DNA of 14,717 bases from JANNRA01 sp031401035 (lineage in GTDB: Bacteria > Desulfobacterota > Binatia > HRBIN30 > CADEER01): NCBI GenBank assembly GCA_031401035.1, contig JANNRA010000082.1, forward strand, positions 1 to 14,717. The letters are read 5' to 3'. Positions 1-6,312 of the stretch are shown piece by piece. The translations under genes and the position numbers were made by a program. The number at the start of each line of letters is the position of its first letter. The stretch's first letter is position 1. Below the pieces are notes generated by a model, which saw nothing but the letters and a program-made list of their open reading frames with translations, did no database searches and was not told where the DNA came from.

Positions 1-167
1 CCGGGCCAATGGAGGGGGCCCCCCCGGGCGCGCCGGTGGGACCGCGCGCCCGCGGCCTGAGGCAACCGGCGCCCAGGGGGGGGCGCCCTCCACAGGCGGG
101 TTCCACGGTCCACTCACGCACCCCGGGCTTCCGAGCGTCTCCCGTCGGCGCGCGCCATGGGGACTTC
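1..167. other. Non-coding flank downstream of the hupE-like gene
   Basis: This stretch lies beyond the stop codon of the minus-strand HupE-like gene. It is full of homopolymers: G5 followed by C7 at 14-25, and G8 at 76-83. A short perfect hairpin can be formed by GGCGCCC at 68-74 and GGGCGCC at 81-87. It could help end transcription of the minus-strand operon, but no T-tract follows on that strand, so a terminator is only a possibility. One reading frame is open through the stretch, but it shows nothing recognisable, so no partial gene is called. Confidence 0.4.
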
Positions 168-1382
168 TCAACCATACGCCCGTTCGACGAACCAGAAGAC
201 CCCGACGGCGAGGATCGCCGCCGAGGCGTACTCGACGATCGGGCCCTGCCAGCGGCCGTCGGCGACGCGCCAGGCGCGCTGCAACAGCGGCCACAGCAGC
301 AGCACACAGGCGACCTGGCCGAGTTCGACGCCGAGGTTGAAGCCGAACAGCGCCCGTGCCAGCCGCTCGCCCGGCAGCTCGGCCTCGAGCAGCACGCCGG
401 CGAAGCCGAAGCCGTGCACGAGCCCGAAGACAAAGGCCACGGCGGCGCGCAGCGGCGCCGGCCGCGCGACGCGCGCCAGCAGCGCGAAGTAGCAGCCGGC
501 GAACAGCGCCAGGCCGAGCAGCGTCAACGCCGGCACGCCGCCGACACCCGCCGCCGCGACCGCGGCGGCGAGCAGCAGGGCGGCGGCAATGGCATGGCGC
601 ACCGCCGGCGGTCGCCCGGCGGCGAGCCACAGGTTCTCGGCCGCGACCAGGGCGATCGACAGGCCGATCAGCGCCTCGATGGCGCCGGCCGGCGGCCGGG
701 CGATGCCGAAGACCGCCAGCGCCAGGGTGAGGCTGTGGGCGAGGGTGAAGCCGGTGACGATGCGCACGACATCGCCGAGCCGGCCGCCGAGCAGCACCAG
801 GGCGAGCAGGAAGACGAGGTGATCGTACCCGGTGAGAATGTGCTCGACGCCGAGGACGACGAAATCGCGCACCGACTCGCCGATCGGCGCCGGCCCGGCG
901 GCGGCGTCGAGGCTCCACAGCGGCGCCGCGGCGCTGAGGACGCGCTCGAGCGTGGCGCCGTCGGGATAGCGGACGCGCGCGAAGTGCAGATGCGAGGGCG
1001 CCTCCTCGCGCAACAGATCGCTGCGCAGCTGCAGCGCGGCGCCGGGCGGGCAGGTGAGCTCCCAGTCGAAGGCCAGGCGGTCGGCGCCGGTCGTCAGGCG
1101 GCGCGGCGGCCGCGTCACCGCGCACGGCGCATCGCCGACGCGCGCACTGAGGCGCTCGGCGAGGTAGCCGCCGAGGCGCGCGTCGAGTTCGCGGCCGGCC
1201 GCCGCCGCCCAGGGCAGGCGCGAGACGTCGAGCGGCGTCAGGCGCGCCGTGACGCGCAGGCGCGGCCCGGCAACCTCCCAGGTCGAAAACGAAACGGTGC
1301 GCTCATGCGCCGCCGCCGGCGCGGCGAGAAACAGCATCGCCAGCCGCGCGACGAGTGCACAGCGGCGGCGCTCGCGGGTCAC
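168..1382 (-). CDS. HupE/UreJ family membrane protein
   Basis: This 404-residue protein belongs to the HupE/UreJ family, whose better-known members are nickel/cobalt permeases linked to hydrogenase and urease; substrate and direction are not proven for this long version. An N-terminal signal peptide (about residues 1-25, ending APAAAHE) is followed by an exported domain of about 140 residues. From about residue 170 there is a polytopic membrane domain with the family's histidine motifs: GVEHILTGYDHL at 178-189, FTLAHSLTL at 212-220 and GLVHGFGFAG at 320-329, plus FNLGVELGQ at 348-356. The start is GTG at 1382, overlapping the TGA of the upstream isomerase gene (GTGA), so the two are translationally coupled. 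No hydrogenase or urease gene is visible nearby, so a nickel role is only inferred from the family. Confidence 0.88.
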   Translation of the reverse strand: MTRERRRCALVARLAMLFLAAPAAAHERTVSFSTWEVAGPRLRVTARLTPLDVSRLPWAAAAGRELDARLGGYLAERLSARVGDAPCAVTRPPRRLTTGADRLAFDWELTCPPGAALQLRSDLLREEAPSHLHFARVRYPDGATLERVLSAAAPLWSLDAAAGPAPIGESVRDFVVLGVEHILTGYDHLVFLLALVLLGGRLGDVVRIVTGFTLAHSLTLALAVFGIARPPAGAIEALIGLSIALVAAENLWLAAGRPPAVRHAIAAALLLAAAVAAAGVGGVPALTLLGLALFAGCYFALLARVARPAPLRAAVAFVFGLVHGFGFAGVLLEAELPGERLARALFGFNLGVELGQVACVLLLWPLLQRAWRVADGRWQGPIVEYASAAILAVGVFWFVERAYG

Positions 1383-2284
1383 GGCAACGGCTCGCGCACG
1401 ACCACGGCGGCGTCGCCGCGCAGACCGTCGAGATAAGCGCGCAGCGCCGCCTCGCCGGCGCGCCGGCGCACTTCGGCCAGCACTTGCGGGCGGATGTCGG
1501 CCAGCGCCGGGGCCGCGTCCGGCTGCCGCTCGACCACCTGCAGCACGTGGTAGCCGCTCCCCGACCGGATCGGGTCGCTGACTTCGGCGCCGTCGAGCTC
1601 GAGCGCCGCGCGCAGCGCCGTCGGTCCGAGATAGTCGCGCAACTTCGCCGGCGGCAGGGCCGCGTCGGGCACCGGCGCCAGCGGCGTGTCGCCGAGGGCG
1701 CTCTGCACAGCGGCGAAGGCCTCGCCGGCGCGCAGCCGCTGCGCCGCCTGGTCGGCGCGCGCCAGCGCTGCCGGGTCGCTCGGCGCCGTCGTGCGCACGA
1801 ACACCTGGCGCACGCGCAGCCGGCCGGGTCCAGCGAAGAAGGCGCGCTCGGCGTCGAAGAACGCCTGCAACTCGGTGTCGCTCGGCTCGCTCTCGCCGGC
1901 CTGGGTGACGACGCCGTCGATCACCGTCTGCGTCAGGTCGGCGCGCACGCGGCGATCCTGCCGCGCCAGGTCGAGGGCCAGGCCGCGCTGCACCAACAGT
2001 TCCTCTTCGATGAGGCGGTCGAGGACGCGGGCGCGGTCGGCCTCGCTCGCCGCCTCGCGACGATCCGCGTCGATCCCGTCGAGCGCGCTCAGATAGTCCT
2101 CCTCGCGAATCGGTGCGCCGTTCACCAGCGCCACGACGCCCGGCGGCAGCGCCGCGGGCCCCGGCGAGGACAGGCCGGCGGCGGCGAGCAGCGCACCCAG
2201 GGCGGCGCCGAGGATGAGGAGGACGACCGGCCGGCGCCGTGTCGCCGCGCTGCGACCGGCGCCGTGCGTGGACGGGGAGGGCAT
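1379..2284 (-). CDS. Membrane-anchored or secreted parvulin-type peptidyl-prolyl isomerase
   Basis: This 301-residue protein looks like a PpiC/SurA-type peptidyl-prolyl cis-trans isomerase acting in the periplasm. A basic N-terminus is followed by one hydrophobic segment (about residues 19-37), a SurA-N-like helical region opening with VVALVNGAPI (about 50-58), and a rotamase-like domain from about 155 to 250 that ends with GSGYHVLQVVERQ. The first conserved parvulin histidine (usually in a HILV-like strand) is replaced: the strand reads LRVRQVFV. The later GYH histidine is kept, so catalysis may be weak or absent. I chose ATG 2284 because AAGG lies about 8 bases upstream; a GTG at 2329 would add 15 residues ahead of the basic region. 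It is the first gene of a two-gene operon with the HupE-like gene, so it may help fold or assemble that protein. Confidence 0.82.
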   Translation of the reverse strand: MPSPSTHGAGRSAATRRRPVVLLILGAALGALLAAAGLSSPGPAALPPGVVALVNGAPIREEDYLSALDGIDADRREAASEADRARVLDRLIEEELLVQRGLALDLARQDRRVRADLTQTVIDGVVTQAGESEPSDTELQAFFDAERAFFAGPGRLRVRQVFVRTTAPSDPAALARADQAAQRLRAGEAFAAVQSALGDTPLAPVPDAALPPAKLRDYLGPTALRAALELDGAEVSDPIRSGSGYHVLQVVERQPDAAPALADIRPQVLAEVRRRAGEAALRAYLDGLRGDAAVVVREPLP

Positions 2285-2340
2285 CGCCGCCTTGTCGCCG
2301 CCCGCGCGCGCGAGGTCAACCCGGCGCACCGCCCGCCACT

Positions 2341-2369
2341 TTGCAACCGGCGCAACGACGCGGTAGAGC
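2341..2369 (+). promoter_or_regulatory. Possible sigma70-like promoter for the ompA-like gene
   Basis: TTGCAA at 2341-2346 and TAGAGC at 2364-2369 are separated by 17 bases, within the short divergent space between the isomerase gene and the ompA-like gene. The -35 match is good and the -10 match is poor. It lies about 30 bases before the start codon, which would suit a short leader. Confidence 0.3.
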
Positions 2370-2386
2370 GCGGCCAGTCTCGTGTT

Positions 2387-2396
2387 GGGGGGAGGT
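2387..2396 (+). promoter_or_regulatory. Ribosome binding site of the ompA-like gene
   Basis: GGGGGGAGGT lies just upstream of ATG 2400 and is a strong Shine-Dalgarno match. It decides the start: a GTG at 2382 in the same frame would place this site inside the coding region. Confidence 0.75.
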
Positions 2397-2399
2397 CCT

Positions 2400-3389
2400 A
2401 TGCTCAGGATCGTGTGCCGGGGGCTGGCGATGGGGGCGGCGCTGCTGGGCGCCGCGACGGCGAGCGCGCAACTCGCCGGCCAGATCGGGGATCAGGTCAG
2501 AGGCGGCGTGCCGATCATCGGCGCGAATGTCGGCGCCGCCCTGCCGATCTCCGACTTTCGCAAGTCGGCCGATCCGGGCGGCTCCATCGCCCCATTCATC
2601 GGGTGGCAGATCGGCGATCTCGGCGGCTTCACCATCACGCCGCTGCTGGAAGCGCAGTACGCCGGGCTGACCGAGGGCGGCAGCAACGGCGACGGGACGC
2701 CGGGCGTCGTCTCGACCGGCGGCGGCGCGCGCGCCTCGCTCAACGACGAGCACGCCGAGGTCTTCTTCGGCGCCGGCGGCGGATACTATTGGGGCACCGG
2801 CGGGGCGGTCGAGGACGCCGGCGGCGGCGGCTTCAATTTCAACGGCGGCATCAACTACGAATTCTGGCGCGGTACCGCGCTCGGCGTTTTCGCCCGCTAC
2901 GATCAGGCGAGTTTCGAGCCGTACCCGGGATCGACCTCCGACGACACCACCTTCCTCACCACCGGCCTCTCCGTGCGGCATCGTTTTCTACCGCCGCCAC
3001 CGGTGCCACCGGCACCGGTGGTGGCCGCCGCCCCGGTGCCGCCGCCGATGAAGAAGAAGATCATTCTGCGCGGCGTCAACTTCGACTTCGACAAGTCCAA
3101 TATCCGGCCCGATGCCGTGCCGATTCTCGACGAAGCGGCGAAGACTCTGGCCGGCGAGGCCGAGGTCAAGGTCGCGGTCAACGGCTACACCGATGGTATC
3201 GGCACGGCGGCGTACAATCAGGCCCTGTCGGAGCGCCGCGCCGGGGCCGTGAAAGGCTACCTCGGAACGCACGGCGTCGCCGCCAGCCGCATGAGCGCGA
3301 CGGGCTTCGGCAAGACCAACCCGGTGGCGACCAACGAGACCGCCGAGGGCCGGGCCCAGAACCGCCGTGTCGAATTGGTCGTGAATTAA
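2400..3389 (+). CDS. OmpA-family outer membrane protein
   Basis: This 329-residue protein has the two-part OmpA design. A signal peptide (residues 1-23, ending ATASA before Q24) leads into a glycine- and aromatic-rich domain (about 40-196) that ends in RHRF and looks like a small beta-barrel. A proline/alanine linker (about 198-216) is followed by a C-terminal OmpA domain (about 219-329), which in this family binds peptidoglycan. The C-terminal domain carries FDFDKSNI (228-235), GYTDGIGT (262-269), LSERRA (276-281) and the closing NRRVELVV. The role is to tie the outer membrane to the cell wall. The gene stands alone between divergent and convergent neighbours, with its own ribosome site and a palindromic repeat just after its TAA stop. 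Nothing in the sequence ties it to the nearby catabolic genes. Confidence 0.92.
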   Translation: MLRIVCRGLAMGAALLGAATASAQLAGQIGDQVRGGVPIIGANVGAALPISDFRKSADPGGSIAPFIGWQIGDLGGFTITPLLEAQYAGLTEGGSNGDGTPGVVSTGGGARASLNDEHAEVFFGAGGGYYWGTGGAVEDAGGGGFNFNGGINYEFWRGTALGVFARYDQASFEPYPGSTSDDTTFLTTGLSVRHRFLPPPPVPPAPVVAAAPVPPPMKKKIILRGVNFDFDKSNIRPDAVPILDEAAKTLAGEAEVKVAVNGYTDGIGTAAYNQALSERRAGAVKGYLGTHGVAASRMSATGFGKTNPVATNETAEGRAQNRRVELVVN

Positions 3390-3402
3390 CGAGAATCCCC
3401 TG

Positions 3403-3465
3403 CACACGGAGACACCGAGCCACGCAGCGATTCGCCGCGTCTCCGTTGCTCCGTGCCTCCGTGTG
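3403..3465. repeat. Palindromic ACGGAG-type repeat, copy 1; possible bidirectional terminator
   Basis: Two arms of 25 bases (3403-3427 and 3441-3465) pair at 21 of 25 positions around a 13-base loop. Each arm is made of ACGGAG-like units spaced about 8 bases apart. The element sits between the stop codons of the converging ompA-like and acyl-CoA synthetase genes, so it could end transcription from both sides, although no clear T-tract is present. It resembles the palindrome at 9889-9954 closely enough to be a second copy of the same dispersed element. No coding capacity is seen. Confidence 0.8.
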
Positions 3466-3476
3466 ACGCGTCGTCT

Positions 3477-5093
3477 TCAGGAGGCGGAGCTGAAGCGCCG
3501 CACCAGCGCCGCGCGGTGCAGCTTGCCGCTGTCGGTGCGCGGCAGCGCCTCAACCAGCTCGAGTTGCTCCGGGTGCTTCTGGCGCGCCAGGCCGACGGCG
3601 GCGAGGCAGCCGCTCAGCTCCGCCAACGTCAGCGTCGCACCAGCACGCAGGACGACGACGGCGCAGGCGCGCTCGCCGCTGGCCACGTCGGGCAGCGCGA
3701 TGACGGCAACCTCGGCGACGGCGGGATGCGCGGCGATGGCCTCCTCGAGTTCGCGCACGCTGAACTTCTCGCCCTTGCGGATGACGATCTCCTTGATGCG
3801 TCCGGTGATGCGCAGGTAGCCGCCCGCGTCGAGGCTGCCGAGGTCGCCGGTGCGGAACCAGCCATCAGCGGTGAAGGCAACGGCGGTCAGCCGCGCGTCG
3901 GCGTAGCCGACGCAGCACTCCGGCCCGCGCGCCTGCACCTCTCCGGCCGCGCCGACCGGCACGGCGCGCCCGCACTCGTCGGCGATGCGCACCTCGCCCG
4001 GCGCGATGGCGCGGCCCTCGGTCTCCGCCCCCATCTCGGCTGCATCCGCCGCATCGGTGCAGGTGATGGTGGGGAACTCGGTGGAGCCGTAGACCCGCTT
4101 GGCGACACAGCCGAGGCGGGCGCGGGCGCGCCGGATGAGCGCGGCGGATACCGGCGCCCCGCCGCAGGAGAACAGCCGCAGCGAGGTCGTGTCGCCCTCG
4201 CCCGCGTCGGCCTGCGCGACGAGATCGTGCAGGAAGGTCGGCGCGCCGACCATGTACGTCACGCGCTCCCTGGCGATGCACTGCAGGGCCGCGGCCGCAT
4301 CCCAGCGTTCCATCAGCACCGCGCTGGTGCCGAGCACCGCCGGCGTCAGGATGGCGTGCACGACGCCGGAAATATGCGTCAGCGGCGCCGGCATCAGCGT
4401 GCGGTCGGCCGGCGTCAGGGCGTGGATGCGGTGCAGACTGCGCACTTCCGCGAGCAGGGTGTCGTGCGTGTGCAGGACGCCCTTCGGGTCGGCGGTCGTG
4501 CCCGAGGTGTACATGAGCATCAGCGGCGCCGCCGGGTCGACCGCGACGGCGGCGGCAGCGGCAGCCGCCGGCAGCGCCCAGAGGGAGTCGAGAGCGCCCG
4601 TCCCGGCGGGCGGCGCGGCGCGCGCCACCAGGACGTGGCGCAGCGCCGGCAACTCCGCGCGCAGGTCGGCCACCATCGCCGGGTAGTCGCAGTCGCGGTA
4701 CGTCCCCGGAACGACGAGCACCGTCGCGCCAGACTGGCGCAGGATGAAGGCCAGCTCGCGGGCGCGAAAGATCGGCAGCAGCGGGTTCACCACCGCGCCG
4801 CGGCGCGCCGCGGCGAGGAACAGCACGGCCGCCTCCCACCAGTTGGGCAGCTGATAGGCGACGACGTCGCCGACCCCGACGCCAAGCCCGCCGAGGCCCT
4901 CCGCGGCGGCGGCGCTCAGCCGGTCCCAGGCGGCGAAGGTGAGCCGGCGCTCGCCGTCGATCAGCGCCGCCGCCGCGCCGCGCCGCGCACAGGTGCGGGC
5001 GAACGCGACCCCGAGCGACTCGACCCCCCACTCCGCCGCGGCGCGCCAGCGCGCCGCGTCCTGGCGCCGGAGCGCGGTCGGGTCCAGCGCCAT
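3477..5093 (-). CDS. Acyl-CoA synthetase (AMP-forming, ANL superfamily)
   Basis: This 538-residue enzyme should activate a carboxylic acid with ATP to an acyl-adenylate and then to the CoA thioester. All landmark motifs are present: the phosphate-binding loop YTSGTTADPKG from Y195, GSTEF near 336-340, DGWFRTGD ending at D417, the hinge stretch GRIKEIVIRKGEKFS (about 432-446), and the C-terminal catalytic lysine K524 in PRTDSGKLHR. Length and motif order fit FadK-like or cyclohexanecarboxylate-CoA ligase-like enzymes, but the acid substrate cannot be assigned. The start at ATG 5093 is preferred over the in-frame upstream start at 5180, because the added 29 residues look like non-coding translation. 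The ribosome site is weak. The gene is divergent from the YCF48/RND operon and shares the 169-base spacer, which suggests joint use and perhaps joint control. An alanine run (about residues 171-178) is encoded by GC-rich triplet repeats. Confidence 0.9.
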   Translation of the reverse strand: MALDPTALRRQDAARWRAAAEWGVESLGVAFARTCARRGAAAALIDGERRLTFAAWDRLSAAAAEGLGGLGVGVGDVVAYQLPNWWEAAVLFLAAARRGAVVNPLLPIFRARELAFILRQSGATVLVVPGTYRDCDYPAMVADLRAELPALRHVLVARAAPPAGTGALDSLWALPAAAAAAAVAVDPAAPLMLMYTSGTTADPKGVLHTHDTLLAEVRSLHRIHALTPADRTLMPAPLTHISGVVHAILTPAVLGTSAVLMERWDAAAALQCIARERVTYMVGAPTFLHDLVAQADAGEGDTTSLRLFSCGGAPVSAALIRRARARLGCVAKRVYGSTEFPTITCTDAADAAEMGAETEGRAIAPGEVRIADECGRAVPVGAAGEVQARGPECCVGYADARLTAVAFTADGWFRTGDLGSLDAGGYLRITGRIKEIVIRKGEKFSVRELEEAIAAHPAVAEVAVIALPDVASGERACAVVVLRAGATLTLAELSGCLAAVGLARQKHPEQLELVEALPRTDSGKLHRAALVRRFSSAS

Positions 5094-5202
5094 GACGCCT
5101 ATAAGAGGACAGCGCGGCCGCCGGTCAAGTCGCGAGGAATCGGTTGAAACTCGCACTGCGGCGGCGGTACTGTCGCGCAAGTCCGCCCCGCACCACGTTT
5201 CC

Positions 5203-5232
5203 TTGACTCGCTTGAATCAAACGCCCTATAAG
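5203..5232 (+). promoter_or_regulatory. Sigma70-type promoter of the YCF48/RND operon
   Basis: TTGACT at 5203-5208 and TATAAG at 5227-5232 are 18 bases apart (17 if CTATAA at 5226 is taken as the -10). Both hexamers are close to consensus, and the spacer is clearly richer in A and T than the rest of the window. A transcript would begin near 5238-5240, giving a leader of about 25 bases before the GTG at 5263. Confidence 0.65.
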
Positions 5233-5248
5233 CTGCCACTCTTTTTCC

Positions 5249-5253
5249 AAGGA
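5249..5253 (+). promoter_or_regulatory. Ribosome binding site for the YCF48-like gene
   Basis: AAGGA lies 9 bases before GTG 5263 and supports that GTG as the start of the YCF48-like reading frame. Confidence 0.6.
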
Positions 5254-5262
5254 CTTTGACCA

Positions 5263-6312
5263 GTGCGACGAGCCGCCGCAGGTGACGCCGCTCCCCGGTG
5301 GAGCGGCGTTCTAGCTTTTGTGATCGCCGTTGCGACGGCGGGCGCGGTCGTCGCAGCAGCCGATGCAGCGCCGACCCGCCTGAAGGACAACCTCTACGGG
5401 ACGGCCTTCGTCGATCAGAACACCGGCTGGGCGGTGGGCGCGTTCGGCTCCATCTTCCGCACCTCCGACGGCGGCGCGACCTGGCAACCGCAGGTGTCGC
5501 AGACCACCCAGCAGATCTACGATGTCGACTTCGTCGATACCCGGCACGGCTGGGTGGTGGGCGCGTCAGGGCTGATCCTGCACACCGCCGACGGCGGTGA
5601 GACCTGGACGGCGCAGAGCAGCGGCATCGACAAGCACCTCTTCAGCGTCGATTTTGTCGATGCCCTGAGCGGCGTCGCGGTGGGGGACTGGGGCGCGGTG
5701 CTGACCACTGCCGACGGCGGGCGGACATGGGAGAACCACGCGCTGCCGGACGATATTATTCTGAACGACGTGTCGATGGTCGACCGCAGGCGCGGCTGGA
5801 TCGCCGCCGAGCTGGGCACCGTGTACATGACGCAAGACGGCGGGCGCACCTGGACCAAGCAGGCCACGGGCGTCGAGAAGACGCTGTTCGGCGTCTTCTT
5901 CGCCGATGCCCAGCGCGGCTGGGTCGTCGGCATCGACGCGCTCATCCTGCGCACCGAGGACGGCGGCGCGCGCTGGACGGTCCTCAACGGCTCGACCGAG
6001 ATCCGCGAGCTCGAGCAGGTCGGGTTCAGCAGTGCCTACGAGAACCCCAGCCTCTACGCGGTGCAGGTCGTGGGCGACCTGGGCGTCGCGGTGGGCGAGG
6101 CCGGAGCGGTGTTCCTGAGCGCCGATGGCGGTCGCACCTGGACGCGGCGCCCGAGCCCACTGGAGGGCGGCCCGAAATGGTTCCGCGCCCTGTCGCTGGT
6201 GGCGGGCCCGCACGGCGCGGTCGTCGGCGCGGAAGGGAAGCGCCTGCGCGTCGTCGACGGCCGCATCGAACAACCAGACGGGGGGGGGCGTGCTGCCGAA
6301 GCGCTACATTGA
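5263..6312 (+). CDS. YCF48-like exported beta-propeller protein
   Basis: This 349-residue protein is built from repeats of the YCF48/BNR type, named for the photosystem II assembly factor but common in non-photosynthetic bacteria. A hydrophobic signal segment (about residues 15-36) suggests export. Repeats end in DGGxxW at residues 69, 110, 151, 192, 233 and 288; the first five are exactly 41 residues apart. With a degenerate last repeat (about 308-334) this makes about seven blades, enough for a closed propeller. It starts at GTG 5263 behind AAGGA and a good promoter, and its last 23 bases overlap the RND transporter gene. Such proteins are often found beside RND exporters, so I infer a periplasmic partner of the transporter, possibly binding substrate or helping assembly. 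Its last ten or so residues are encoded across a G9 run and are probably not part of the fold. Confidence 0.87.
   Translation: MRRAAAGDAAPRWSGVLAFVIAVATAGAVVAAADAAPTRLKDNLYGTAFVDQNTGWAVGAFGSIFRTSDGGATWQPQVSQTTQQIYDVDFVDTRHGWVVGASGLILHTADGGETWTAQSSGIDKHLFSVDFVDALSGVAVGDWGAVLTTADGGRTWENHALPDDIILNDVSMVDRRRGWIAAELGTVYMTQDGGRTWTKQATGVEKTLFGVFFADAQRGWVVGIDALILRTEDGGARWTVLNGSTEIRELEQVGFSSAYENPSLYAVQVVGDLGVAVGEAGAVFLSADGGRTWTRRPSPLEGGPKWFRALSLVAGPHGAVVGAEGKRLRVVDGRIEQPDGGGRAAEALH
6280..6288 (+). repeat. Homopolymer run of nine G at the YCF48/RND gene overlap
   Basis: Nine consecutive G residues lie just before the GTG start (6290) of the RND gene and inside the last codons of the YCF48-like gene. 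The run can serve as a purine-rich ribosome site, but it is also prone to slippage. The RND frame is +1 relative to the YCF48 frame and stays open upstream of the run, so loss of one G would fuse the two proteins. Confidence 0.85.

Noticed and set aside
9..1436. Open frame of 475 codons on the plus strand over the hupE-like gene
   Set aside because: Low-complexity R/A/G/Q-rich translation antisense to a protein with recognisable motifs and membrane segments.
2382..2399. Upstream GTG start for the ompA-like gene
   Set aside because: It would place the strong ribosome site (2387-2396) inside the coding region and add residues before a normal signal peptide.
1355..3466. Open frame of 703 codons on the plus strand across the isomerase and ompA-like genes
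   Set aside because: It crosses two real genes in another frame or strand and has a non-protein-like composition.
3453..5147. Open frame of 564 codons on the plus strand opposite the acyl-CoA synthetase
   Set aside because: Antisense shadow; the minus-strand frame has all the ANL motifs.
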